Below are positions 16,747-25,505 of a stretch of 64,000 nt of DNA, piece by piece. The stretch lies in the NCBI RefSeq assembly GCF_042643355.1, contig NZ_JBHRSS010000008.1, forward strand, positions 372,001-436,000. The letters are read 5' to 3'. The number at the start of each line of letters is the position of its first letter. The first letter of the stretch is position 1. Under the pieces are notes generated by a model. It worked only from the letters and a program-made list of their open reading frames with translations. It had not been told where the DNA came from and made no database searches. The position numbers and the translations under genes were made by a program. The stretch comes from Salinisphaera aquimarina (GTDB lineage: Bacteria > Pseudomonadota > Gammaproteobacteria > Nevskiales > Salinisphaeraceae).

Positions 16747-18258
16747 CTACTCGTCGTTGTGCAATTCCAGTACGGCGTTATCGGAATTGCGTCGATCTTC
16801 GCGCGCCGCGTCGGCACGGAACAGTTCCAGCTGGGCCAGATAATCCTGGCTGATATCCGCCGTGATGTACTGCCCGGAAAACACCGAATCCTCGAACTTC
16901 TCGAGGTCGGCGTTGCCGGCATTGACCGAACGCACCAGGTCGTCCATGTCCTGATAGATCAGCTTGTCCGCGCCGATGACCTCTGCGATCTGTTCCTCGG
17001 TATGTCCGTGGGCCACGAGTTCGGTGGCGCTAGGCATGTCGATACCGTAGACGTTGGGGTAACGCACCGGCGGCGCCGCCGACGCGAAATAGACCTTGCG
17101 TGCGCCGGCTTCGCGCGCCATCTCGATGATCTGGCGCGAGGTGGTGCCACGCACGATGGAGTCGTCCACCAGCAGCACGTTCTTGTCGGCGAATTCCAGG
17201 TCGATCGGGTTGAGCTTCTGGCGCACCGACTTCGCGCGCTGCTGCTGGCCCGGCATGATGAAGGTACGGCCGATATAACGATTCTTGATGAAGCCTTCGC
17301 GATATTTCACATCGAGCTGGCTGGCGAGTTCCACCGCGGCCGTACGGCTGGTCGAGGGAATCGGGATCACCACGTCGATATCGTGATCGGGCCATTCACG
17401 CAGGATCTTCTCGGCGAGATAGGTGCCCATGCGCAGGCGCGCCTTGTAGACATAGACGTCGTCGATCACCGAGTCCGGACGGGCGAGATAGACGTATTCG
17501 AAGATGCACGGCGAGTAGACCGGATGTTCCGCGCACTGCTGCACATGCAACTCGCCGTCGAGGGTGATCACCACGCACCCGCCGGGGTTGATATCGTCGA
17601 TCAGCTCGTAGCCCAACGCGTCCAGCGCCACCGACTCCGAGGCGATCATGTAGTCGGTGCCGGCCTCGGTTTCGCGCTTGCCATAGACCACCGGGCGAAT
17701 ACCGTGCGGGTCGCGAAAACCCACGAGCCCGTAGCCGGTGACCAGGGCCGTCGCCGCATAGCCGCCGCTGCAGCGGCGATGCAGGGCCGACACGGCCTCG
17801 AAGATATCGCCGGGGGTCAGGTTGAGACGTTCGCTGCGCATCAGTTCGTGAGCGAACACGTTGAGCAGGATTTCCGAATCGGAGTCGGTGTTCAGATGAC
17901 GCCGGTCGGACAGATACAGCTCTTCCTTGAGCTGCTCGGCGTTGGTGAGATTGCCGTTGTGCGACAGACAGATGCCATACGGCGTGTTGACATAGAACGG
18001 CTGGGCCTCTGCGCTGGTCTCGACCCCGGCCGTCGGATAGCGCACATGCCCCACCCCGGCGTTGCCCTGCAGACGCAGCATGTGGTCGGTCCGGAATACA
18101 TCCCGTACCAGGCCGTTGTCCTTGCGCAGGAAAAGCTTCCCGCCGCAGGTGGTGACAATGCCGGCGGCGTCCTGGCCGCGATGCTGAAGCACGGTCAGCG
18201 CGTCATAGATTTCCTGATTGACCGCCGAATGAGAGACGATACCGACAATGCCGCACAT
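16747..18258 (-). CDS. purF: Amidophosphoribosyltransferase
   Basis: A 503-residue enzyme for the first committed step of purine synthesis (PRPP plus glutamine to phosphoribosylamine). Cys2 (MCGIVG) is the Ntn glutaminase nucleophile, which requires removal of Met1. GHVRYPTAG, SHNGNLTNA and the RCSGGYA region complete the glutaminase domain. The PRPP loop is VLLVDDSIVRGTTS. It follows cvpA by 20 bases, the usual gammaproteobacterial cvpA-purF pair. The C-terminal tail (residues about 480-503) is acidic and variable. Confidence 0.97.
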   Translation of the reverse strand: MCGIVGIVSHSAVNQEIYDALTVLQHRGQDAAGIVTTCGGKLFLRKDNGLVRDVFRTDHMLRLQGNAGVGHVRYPTAGVETSAEAQPFYVNTPYGICLSHNGNLTNAEQLKEELYLSDRRHLNTDSDSEILLNVFAHELMRSERLNLTPGDIFEAVSALHRRCSGGYAATALVTGYGLVGFRDPHGIRPVVYGKRETEAGTDYMIASESVALDALGYELIDDINPGGCVVITLDGELHVQQCAEHPVYSPCIFEYVYLARPDSVIDDVYVYKARLRMGTYLAEKILREWPDHDIDVVIPIPSTSRTAAVELASQLDVKYREGFIKNRYIGRTFIMPGQQQRAKSVRQKLNPIDLEFADKNVLLVDDSIVRGTTSRQIIEMAREAGARKVYFASAAPPVRYPNVYGIDMPSATELVAHGHTEEQIAEVIGADKLIYQDMDDLVRSVNAGNADLEKFEDSVFSGQYITADISQDYLAQLELFRADAAREDRRNSDNAVLELHNDE

Positions 18259-18278
18259 AGGAGTTCCGGAAACTGTAT

Positions 18279-18812
18279 TTAAGTGGAAGACGTGTTCGTA
18301 GACGACGGCGCGTCCGGCGCATCGGGATAGGTCACTGCCCCGGCCAGATCAGGCGGCAGAAAATCCCGTACCCAGAGTGCGCCCTGTTCAAGGCGCCCGA
18401 TGAATACCGACTGCTGCCACCAGTCGTCACGCGGTACGGGCGTGACCCCGGCAAGCAGCACCAGCACGATCAGCACGGCGACACCGCGCAGTACACCGAA
18501 CACACCGCCAAGGACGCGATCCGTACCGGCGAACCCGGTCCGACTCACCAGGCGGCCAATGATGAAATTGAAAACAGCGCCGATGATGAGCACGACAATG
18601 AAAACAACGACGAAAGCCACCGCCAGACGCGCCGAGTCGCTGCTGATCCAGCGTTCGAGGAACATGGCGCCGGATTCGGCAAAAACAAACGCCAGATAGA
18701 ACGCCACGATCCAGGTCGCCAGCCCGATGGCTTCGCGCAGAAAGCCGCGGAAGAAGCCGATGACGGCCGACAGGGCAATCACGGCAAGTATGGCGATGTC
18801 GACCCAGATCAT
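18279..18812 (-). CDS. cvpA: CvpA family membrane protein
   Basis: A 177-residue inner-membrane protein with four hydrophobic helices (about residues 3-20, 28-48, 63-86 and 102-122) and the conserved RGFLREAIGL and GRLVSRTG segments. CvpA is required for colicin V production in E. coli and more generally for envelope homeostasis; its biochemical role is unknown. It is co-transcribed with purF and preceded by the SPOR-domain gene (64-base gap). The tail after residue 150 is Pro/Asp/Ser-rich and disordered. Confidence 0.92.
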   Translation of the reverse strand: MIWVDIAILAVIALSAVIGFFRGFLREAIGLATWIVAFYLAFVFAESGAMFLERWISSDSARLAVAFVVVFIVVLIIGAVFNFIIGRLVSRTGFAGTDRVLGGVFGVLRGVAVLIVLVLLAGVTPVPRDDWWQQSVFIGRLEQGALWVRDFLPPDLAGAVTYPDAPDAPSSTNTSST

Positions 18813-18876
18813 TGCATCGGCTCGTGCGCGGCCCCGTCAGAGTGCGACAGTCTAGCAAACGGCGCCGCGCCGAACG

Positions 18877-19596
18877 TCATTCGGCGCGCTGCACCAGGGT
18901 ACTGCGGCCCTGCTGACGCAACTTCGCGGCCGTGCTGCGCGCCTGCGATTCACTCTCGAAGGGGCCGATACGCACGCGATACCAGGTCTTGCCACCGACA
19001 CTGCCGGCGCGATAGAAGGCCTTGTAATCGGCATTGAGCTGCGCGGCCAGCCGGCGTGCGTTGTTCTCGTCCCCGAAGCTCGCAACCTGGACCACCCAAC
19101 CGCCGCTCGCACTTTCGGTGCGCCGCAACGAGTCATCGCTGCCGGCGTTGCCGCTGGTGGTTGACGGCGGCGCGGTCGGCGTCGGCTTTGCCGGTGCCGG
19201 AGTCGAGCGGTCTTCGTTGGACGCGTTGCCCCGAACCGGCGGCGTTTCGAACGTATCCGCGCCGTCGCCGGATTCGGGCGCCTCGTCGCGAGCGGCCGGC
19301 GATACCCGTTGCGGCGGCGGGGGCGTGTCTTCACGCGCGTCGCGCACACCGCTCGATCCGTCGATGTTGTCGCGCTTGCCGGCCTGCGTCGACGATGCGT
19401 TGTCGGCCGCGGTCGACTGGTCGCCGGCACCGGCCGGCCTAGCGTTGCCGTCGGGGGTTATTTCATACACCCGCGTGGATGCACTCTCGCCGCTGTCGCC
19501 GTCATGCAGACACCGGGCCAGGAGCAGCGGCAGAAGAATGCCGAGTATCACCAGCACGATCGCGCCGATCACGCGTTTTTTCATTACGTCATTCAT
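18877..19596 (-). CDS. SPOR-domain cell-division protein (DedD-like)
   Basis: A 239-residue protein starting at the ATG at 19596, which overlaps the folC stop as ATGA. It has a short cytoplasmic basic N-terminus (MKKRV), one transmembrane helix (GAIVLVILGILLPLLLA) and a long Asp/Ser/Thr/Pro-rich periplasmic linker. The C-terminal SPOR domain (about residues 160-237) begins GGWVVQVASFGDENNARRLAAQL and continues YRVRIGPFESESQAR. SPOR domains bind denuded septal glycan, so it should localise to the division site. The position between folC and cvpA is that of dedD in Pseudomonas and E. coli. Confidence 0.9.
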   Translation of the reverse strand: MNDVMKKRVIGAIVLVILGILLPLLLARCLHDGDSGESASTRVYEITPDGNARPAGAGDQSTAADNASSTQAGKRDNIDGSSGVRDAREDTPPPPQRVSPAARDEAPESGDGADTFETPPVRGNASNEDRSTPAPAKPTPTAPPSTTSGNAGSDDSLRRTESASGGWVVQVASFGDENNARRLAAQLNADYKAFYRAGSVGGKTWYRVRIGPFESESQARSTAAKLRQQGRSTLVQRAE

Positions 19597-20855
19597 GACG
19601 GACACTGCTCCCGGGCGTGCGCCACGGTCAGAAAAGAACCACAAACCACCACGCGATCGCCGGCGACGCCGGCCGTCAGCGCAGCCTGCTGAGCGCGCTT
19701 CGGATCCTCGAACATCCTTGCCTCGCGCTCTCTCCCCAGACGCGCGGCGAGCTCGCCACTGGAGAGCCCGCGCGGACTGATGCCGTCGAGACCCGCCAGA
19801 TAGAATTGATCGCCCACGTCGTCGAGTATCCCGCCCACGGTTTCAACCGGCTTGTCCGCCAGCATGCCAAGTACGAGATGGGTTTTGCCGGACACCGGGT
19901 GATCGGCGAGATAGCGAGCGAGTACCGCCACTGCCTCGCCGTTATGGCCGACATCGTAGATGATAGGCAGCATGCCGTCGACACGCTCTCGCCGGCCGGG
20001 CAATGCGGCCTGGGCACGACAGGCACGGGCGGTATTTTCCGCCGTGGGCAGGGTATCGAAAAGCGCTTCGTATACAGCGATGGCGCCAGCGAGATTGTCG
20101 GCCAGCACGCTGTCGTTGACCGGCGTCTCGAGCCGGCGCACGGCGTGGCGCCAGTGCCAGGTACCGGCATCCGCCTCGAGCTCGAAATCATGGCCGATAC
20201 GCCAGAGCGGCGCCGCCAGCGCAGCCGCCTGCGCGCCGATGGTCGCAGGCATGTCGCGATCGGCGCAGATCGCCGGCCGCCCGGTCCGCATGACGCCGGC
20301 CTTCTCGAAGCCGATGCTGTCACGGTCGGGGCCCAGCCAGTCGACATGGTCCAGGCCGATGTTGGTGATCAGGGCGACATCCGCATCGACGATATTGACG
20401 GCGTCCAGGCGTCCGCCGAGGCCCACCTCGAGCACCGCGAAATCCACCTCGTACGCTGCAAACAGCCACAGTGCTGCCAGCGTGCCGTACTCAAAATAAG
20501 TGAGCGGCGTGCTGCCGCGGGCCTGCTCCACGGCCACGAACGCGCCGCGCAGGTCCGCGTCGGCGACCGGCGTGCCGTCGATACGGATGCGTTCGTTGTA
20601 ACGCCACAGATGCGGCGAGGTATAGGTGCCGACCCGCCCTTTTCCAGTCAACAGTGATTCGATGAGCGCCGCACAGCTGCCCTTGCCGTTAGTACCGGCA
20701 ATGACCACGCTGCGGCCGGCCAGCGGAAGCAGGTTCAGCCGGCGCGCCACCTCGGCCACGCGCGCGAGACCCAGTTCGATCTCGCTCGCGTGCAGCGTCG
20801 ACTGCCAATCGAGCCACTCGTCGACGCTGCCCCCGAGAGGCGCAGCCGCGCTCAC
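19593..20855 (-). CDS. folC: Dihydrofolate/folylpolyglutamate synthase
   Basis: A 420-residue bifunctional ligase that adds glutamate to dihydropteroate and to folates. The start is GTG at 20855, sharing bases with the accD stop (GTGA). The ATP loop is VVIAGTNGKGSCAAL, followed by GTYTSPHLWRYNERIRI, and the Mur-ligase signatures FEYGTLAALWLF, EVGLGGRLDAVN and ITNIGLDH. The C-terminal domain has YDVGHNGEAVAVL. It overlaps both neighbours by four bases, in the conserved accD-folC-dedD order. Confidence 0.95.
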   Translation of the reverse strand: MSAAAPLGGSVDEWLDWQSTLHASEIELGLARVAEVARRLNLLPLAGRSVVIAGTNGKGSCAALIESLLTGKGRVGTYTSPHLWRYNERIRIDGTPVADADLRGAFVAVEQARGSTPLTYFEYGTLAALWLFAAYEVDFAVLEVGLGGRLDAVNIVDADVALITNIGLDHVDWLGPDRDSIGFEKAGVMRTGRPAICADRDMPATIGAQAAALAAPLWRIGHDFELEADAGTWHWRHAVRRLETPVNDSVLADNLAGAIAVYEALFDTLPTAENTARACRAQAALPGRRERVDGMLPIIYDVGHNGEAVAVLARYLADHPVSGKTHLVLGMLADKPVETVGGILDDVGDQFYLAGLDGISPRGLSSGELAARLGREREARMFEDPKRAQQAALTAGVAGDRVVVCGSFLTVAHAREQCPS

Positions 20856-21739
20856 GCCTCGGCAGGCGTCGCCGGCGCAACCGGCGGCTGGTGCATGAGC
20901 ACGCCCAGAACCTCGTGGATACGATCACGCAGGTGCTGGCGTTCGACGATCATGTCGACGGCGCCGTGTTCAAGCAGAAACTCGCTGCGCTGGAAGCCTT
21001 CCGGCAGCGTCTGCTTGACGGTCTGTTCGATGACCCGCGGGCCGGCGAAGCCGATCAGCGCTTCCGGCTCGGCCACGTTGATATCGCCGAGCATCGCGTA
21101 GCTGGCCGCCACGCCGCCCATCGTCGGATGGGTGAGTACCGACACGAACGGCAGACTGCGGTCGGCCAGCCGCGTCAGCGCGGCACTGGTCTTGCCCATC
21201 TGCAGCAGTGAAAACAGGCCTTCCTGCATGCGCGCGCCGCCGCTGGCGGAAAAGAACACGAATGGCGTACCGCGCTCGATGGCGGCGTCGACCCCGTTGA
21301 CGAAGACCTCGCCCACCACGCTGCCCATGGAGCCGCCCATGAAACCGAAGTCTAGGGCACCAGCCACGATCGGCATCTGCTTGAGGGTGCCGCCCATCAC
21401 CAGCGCCGCTTCGCGTTCACCCGAGTCCTTCTGGGCCTGATTCAGGCGATCACGATATTTCTTGCTGTCGCGAAACTTGAGCGGATCGCGCGGCTCCAGC
21501 CCCAGGGCGAGTTCCTCGCGATGCTCGGCATCCAGAAACAGATCCAGCCGGTTGCGTGCGCGCAGGCGTTGATGCGCGTTGCATTTCGGGCAGACCTGCA
21601 GGGAGCGCTCCATTTCCGCGCTGTAGAGTACCGCCCCGCAGTTGCTGCACTTGGTCCACAGCCCTTCGGGAACAGCGTTCTTCTTGGCAGATGCGTCGCT
21701 GCGCATCTGCGACGGCATCAGTTTTTCGAGCCAGCTCAT
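20852..21739 (-). CDS. accD: Acetyl-CoA carboxylase carboxyltransferase, beta subunit
   Basis: A 295-residue subunit that with AccA transfers carboxyl from carboxybiotin to acetyl-CoA, making malonyl-CoA. The N-terminal zinc ribbon is complete: CSNCGAVLY and CPKCNAHQRL. The crotonase-type core includes GGSMGSVVGE, SASGGARMQEG and HPTMGGVAASYAMLGD. The ATG overlaps the trpA stop (ATGA) and the stop overlaps folC (GTGA), so expression is tied to the trp genes upstream. Confidence 0.97.
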   Translation of the reverse strand: MSWLEKLMPSQMRSDASAKKNAVPEGLWTKCSNCGAVLYSAEMERSLQVCPKCNAHQRLRARNRLDLFLDAEHREELALGLEPRDPLKFRDSKKYRDRLNQAQKDSGEREAALVMGGTLKQMPIVAGALDFGFMGGSMGSVVGEVFVNGVDAAIERGTPFVFFSASGGARMQEGLFSLLQMGKTSAALTRLADRSLPFVSVLTHPTMGGVAASYAMLGDINVAEPEALIGFAGPRVIEQTVKQTLPEGFQRSEFLLEHGAVDMIVERQHLRDRIHEVLGVLMHQPPVAPATPAEA

Positions 21740-22572
21740 GCGCGTCGTGCCTCTCTTGCCTGTGTGTCTTGTTCGTCTATCGCGGTTCGCATCGCCCCTA
21801 GCGTAGCGCGTAATGCGTCACGCGTGGCGTCGAGATCGTTACCCAGATCCGCCACGCAGCGAACCAGCGCGCTGCCCACGACCACCGCATCCGCCACACG
21901 CGCCACATCGGCGGCGTTCTGCGGTGTGCTCACGCCAAAGCCCACGGCCACCGGCAGTTCGCTGAACCTGCGGATACGCTCGATGTTTGCGCCGATCGAC
22001 GACACATCGAGGCTGGCCGCGCCCGTCACGCCCTTGAACGACACGTAATAGATGAAGCCGTCGGCATTGGCGCACACGCTCGCCAGGCGATTTTCGCCCG
22101 TGGTCGGTGCGACCAGACAGACCGCGTCCAACTCGGCGGCGCGCAGGCTGGGCATGATCTCGGGCGCTTCCTCGGCGGTCATGTCGACGATGAGCACGCC
22201 GTCCACGCCGACCTCGCGGGCGCGAGCGGCGAAATCCTCGAGCCCGAAGCGATCGATCGGGTTGAGATAACCCATCAGCACCACCGGCGTCTCGGTATCC
22301 TGCTGGCGGAACTGCGCGACCATCTCCAGCACGCCGCGCAGACTCGTGCCATGCGCGAGTGCGCGCTCGCAGGCGGCCTGGATCACCGGGCCGTCGGCCA
22401 TCGGGTCGGAAAACGGCACGCCCACTTCGATCACGTCGGCGCCGGCCTCGACCAGCGCATGCATGAAGCCGACCGTGGCATCCGGGTGCGGGTCACCCGC
22501 GGTCAGGTACGGGACCAGGGCCGTGCGGCCAGCCTCGGCGAGGCTGTCGAAACGTTGCTTGAGACGACTCAC
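21736..22572 (-). CDS. trpA: Tryptophan synthase alpha chain
   Basis: A 278-residue TIM barrel that cleaves indole-3-glycerol phosphate and passes indole to TrpB. The GTG start at 22572 (VSRLKQRFDSL) overlaps the trpB stop as GTGA. Catalytic residues are the Glu in EVGVPFSDPMADGPVIQAA and the Asp in VDGVLIVDMTAEE. The phosphate-binding loop is VGFGVSTP. It overlaps accD at the other end. Confidence 0.96.
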   Translation of the reverse strand: MSRLKQRFDSLAEAGRTALVPYLTAGDPHPDATVGFMHALVEAGADVIEVGVPFSDPMADGPVIQAACERALAHGTSLRGVLEMVAQFRQQDTETPVVLMGYLNPIDRFGLEDFAARAREVGVDGVLIVDMTAEEAPEIMPSLRAAELDAVCLVAPTTGENRLASVCANADGFIYYVSFKGVTGAASLDVSSIGANIERIRRFSELPVAVGFGVSTPQNAADVARVADAVVVGSALVRCVADLGNDLDATRDALRATLGAMRTAIDEQDTQAREARRA

Positions 22573-23816
22573 AGGGTCTCTCCGGCGGCTTCGGCCACGC
22601 TGGCCATGTCCTTGTCGCCGCGCCCGGACATGTTCACCAACACGATCTGATCGGGCGACATGCCGGCGGCGAGTTTCTGCGCATAGGCCACCGCGTGAGC
22701 GGACTCCAGCGCCGGGATGATGCCTTCGATACGCGTGCACTCGTGGAAGGCGTCGAGCGCGGCCCTGTCGTCCACGTCCACATAGTGCGCGCGACCGATA
22801 TCCTTGAGCCAGGAATGTTCGGGGCCGACGCCGGGGTAATCGAGGCCGGCGGATACCGAGTGGGTTTCGCTGATCTGGCCGTTCTCGTCCTGCATGATGT
22901 AGGTACGATTGCCGTGCAGCACCCCCGAGCGCCCCGCCGACAGCGGCGCGGCATGACGACCGGTGGCCACGCCGTCGCCGCCGGCTTCCACGCCGTAGAT
23001 CTCCACGCTTTCGTCGTCGAGGAAGGGATAGAACAGACCGATGGCATTGGAGCCGCCGCCCACGCAGGCCACCAGCGCATCCGGCAGGCGGCCACAGCGC
23101 TCGAGCATCTGGGCGCGCGATTCGCGCCCGATCACGGCCTGGAAATCGCGCACCATCGCCGGGTACGGATGCGGACCGGCCACCGTGCCGATGATATAGA
23201 AGGTGTCATCGACGTTTGCCACCCAGTCACGCAGCGCTTCGTTGAGCGCGTCCTTGAGGGTCTTGGAGCCGGAATCCACGGGTCGCACTTCCGCGCCCAG
23301 CAGCCGCATGCGATAGACGTTGGTGGCCTGCCGGCGCATGTCCTCGCTGCCCATGTAGACGACGCATTCCATGCCCAGGCGCGCAGCGACCGTGGCCGAC
23401 GCCACGCCATGCTGGCCGGCCCCGGTTTCGGCGATGATGCGGGTCTTGCCCATGCGCGCGGCCAGCAGGGCCTGGCCGACGGTGTTGTTGATCTTGTGCG
23501 CGCCGGTGTGATTCAGATCCTCGCGCTTGAACCAGATCTGGGCGCCGCCGGTCTTTTTCGTCAAGCGCTCGGCGAAATAGATCGGCGACGGCCGGCCGAC
23601 ATAATCGGCCAGATCGGAATCGAGCGCAGCCATGAATTCCGGATCGTTGCGCGCGGATTCATAGGCGGCAGCGAGTTCGTCCAGAGGCGCCATCAGCGTC
23701 TCGGCGACAAAACGGCCGCCATAGGGGCCGAAGTGCCCGCGCGCGTCCGGCATATCGCGCCAGGCCTGTGCCAGCGGCGTCGAATCGGCGGTCGGCTTCT
23801 GGGAAGTAATGGCCAT
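22569..23816 (-). CDS. trpB: Tryptophan synthase beta chain
   Basis: A 415-residue PLP enzyme that condenses indole with serine. The PLP lysine is in REDLNHTGAHKINNTVGQALL. Other motifs are the entry FGPYGGRFVAETLM, AETGAGQHGVA, the PLP-phosphate loop CVGGGSNAIG and the monovalent-cation region with SAGLDYPGVGPEH. The N-terminus is about 15 residues longer than in E. coli. It starts two bases after the trpF stop and overlaps trpA, giving trpF-trpB-trpA in that order. Confidence 0.97.
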   Translation of the reverse strand: MAITSQKPTADSTPLAQAWRDMPDARGHFGPYGGRFVAETLMAPLDELAAAYESARNDPEFMAALDSDLADYVGRPSPIYFAERLTKKTGGAQIWFKREDLNHTGAHKINNTVGQALLAARMGKTRIIAETGAGQHGVASATVAARLGMECVVYMGSEDMRRQATNVYRMRLLGAEVRPVDSGSKTLKDALNEALRDWVANVDDTFYIIGTVAGPHPYPAMVRDFQAVIGRESRAQMLERCGRLPDALVACVGGGSNAIGLFYPFLDDESVEIYGVEAGGDGVATGRHAAPLSAGRSGVLHGNRTYIMQDENGQISETHSVSAGLDYPGVGPEHSWLKDIGRAHYVDVDDRAALDAFHECTRIEGIIPALESAHAVAYAQKLAAGMSPDQIVLVNMSGRGDKDMASVAEAAGETL

Positions 23817-23818
23817 GA

Positions 23819-24448
23819 TTATCCTATGGTGTTGATTACCGCGGCAGCGAAATCCTGCATGCGCTGCGCGTCCTTGATGCCGGGGGCGCTTTCCACGCCG
23901 CTGCTCACATCGACCGCGTAGGGCGTGAACCGCCGGATCGCCTCGGCGACATTATCCACGCTCAGACCGCCCGCGACCACGAGCGGCAGATCCGGGCGCT
24001 CTGCCTCGGCCTGCCAATCGAAGGTCTTGCCGCGCCCGCCGGCCTCGCCCGCCCGGTTGGCGTCGAGCAGCAGACCCTGAGCGTCGCCGTAGGCCTCGGC
24101 CCAGGCGCCGAGGTCGATATCGTCCTCGCCCATGGGCACCGACTTCAGATACGGCATGCCGAACATACGGCAGAATTCCGGCGCCTCGCGCCCGTGGAAC
24201 TGCAGTACGTCCGGGCGCAGCGTTTCGATGACATGCCGCACCTCGTCTTCCGACGCGTCGAGAAACAGCGCGGCGCGGGCCACGAAAGGCGGCAGCGCAC
24301 GGCTGATCGCACGGGCCTGATCCATCGTCACCACGCGCGAACTGTCCGGATAGAACACCAGTCCGATCGCATCGACACCGGCGCGCGCGGCGGCCAGGGC
24401 GTCTTCGACGCGGGTCACGCCGCAGATCTTGATTCTTACGCGATGCAT
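23819..24448 (-). CDS. trpF: Phosphoribosylanthranilate isomerase
   Basis: A 209-residue TIM barrel for the Amadori rearrangement in tryptophan synthesis. I take the ATG at 24448 (MHRVRIKICG), which matches the family start; an in-frame TTG five codons upstream gives no conserved residues. The catalytic Cys is in KICGVTRVEDA, with the Asp in VDAIGLVFYPDSSR, LQFHGREAPE, VVAGGLSVDNV and the phosphate site VDVSSGVES. It follows truA by 47 bases. Confidence 0.95.
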   Translation of the reverse strand: MHRVRIKICGVTRVEDALAAARAGVDAIGLVFYPDSSRVVTMDQARAISRALPPFVARAALFLDASEDEVRHVIETLRPDVLQFHGREAPEFCRMFGMPYLKSVPMGEDDIDLGAWAEAYGDAQGLLLDANRAGEAGGRGKTFDWQAEAERPDLPLVVAGGLSVDNVAEAIRRFTPYAVDVSSGVESAPGIKDAQRMQDFAAAVINTIG

Positions 24449-24495
24449 CGTGGGTCCAGGCAACGGCCCGCACTTGGAAAAACCAGTCCGCTATT

Positions 24496-25275
24496 TTACC
24501 AGCCGACGTCGTCCGACGCCGCCTCGGGCAATACGAACGCCGGCGGATAGTGCACACGCCGCAGCGACAGCCCCTGCGCCGGCGCGGTCATGCCCGCACG
24601 GGTGCGATCGCCCGTGGCCAGAACGTCGGCGATCCATTGCGGCGGTTTTTCCGCGCGACCGACGTGCAACAGGCTGCCCACGATATTGCGCACCATGTGA
24701 TGCAGGAAGGCATTGGCGCGCACGTCCAGGCGCAGCCAGTCGCCGCGCCGCACGACCGTAATCGTCTGCAGATCACGCCAGGGTGTCTTGGCCTGACACG
24801 CCGCAGCGCGGAAGGCACTGAAATCGTGGCGCCCCGCCAGATGCTGGGCGGCCGTATTCATGGCCTCGGCGTCGAGCCGACTGTGCGAATGCAAGGCTCG
24901 ATTGCGCCACAGGGCCGACGGCGCCGTGCGATCGAGAATCCAGTAACGGTATTCGCGCGCGATCGCGCCGAAGCGGGCATGGAAATCGGCAGCGGCCGGG
25001 ACCACCCACTGCAGGGCAATATCGTCGGGAAGGTAACGGTTCGTCCCCAGCAGCCAGGCGCGTGTGGAGCGCTCGACCTCGGTGTCGAAGTGCACGATCT
25101 GGCCTTGGGCATGCACGCCGGCATCGGTTCGCCCGCTACAGACGGTGCGGATCGAGCCGTCGGCCAGACGTGACAACGCGGCTTCGAGCGTATCCTGCAC
25201 GCTTGAAGCGTGCGGCTGGCTCTGCCATCCGTGATAGCCGGAACCGTCATATTCGACGCATGCCGCCCAGCGCAT
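24496..25275 (-). CDS. truA: tRNA pseudouridine(38-40) synthase
   Basis: A 259-residue enzyme that makes pseudouridine at positions 38-40 of the anticodon stem. The catalytic Asp is in CSGRTDAGVHAQGQ. Other motifs are VEYDGSGYHGWQSQP at the start, HDFSAFRAA and FLHHMVRNIVGSLLHVG. The ribosome site is an ideal AAGGAGG four bases before the ATG. The 230 bases between this gene and the fimV stop show no further gene or terminator that I can support. Confidence 0.95.
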   Translation of the reverse strand: MRWAACVEYDGSGYHGWQSQPHASSVQDTLEAALSRLADGSIRTVCSGRTDAGVHAQGQIVHFDTEVERSTRAWLLGTNRYLPDDIALQWVVPAAADFHARFGAIAREYRYWILDRTAPSALWRNRALHSHSRLDAEAMNTAAQHLAGRHDFSAFRAAACQAKTPWRDLQTITVVRRGDWLRLDVRANAFLHHMVRNIVGSLLHVGRAEKPPQWIADVLATGDRTRAGMTAPAQGLSLRRVHYPPAFVLPEAASDDVGW

Positions 25276-25505
25276 TCAGCCTCCTTGCGCCATCGTTGCA
25301 CGTGACGCAGGGGTGGCTCTGTCGCCTGCGTAGTGCCGTACCCATACCGAGTCGGCCACGGCACAAGCACTGCATGCGCGCACCGACCGTGCCCGTGGTG
25401 TCAATTGCTCGTGCACGTCGCCGACATCCAGCACGCACGCGCGGCGACATTCAGAGCGCGACAAACGCTCGTATAACCACCCGGAGCCCAGCGACTGGCG
25501 GACTG

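Noticed and set aside
16759..18282. A 507-codon plus-strand frame opposite purF
   Set aside because: Antisense shadow of a well-conserved enzyme gene.
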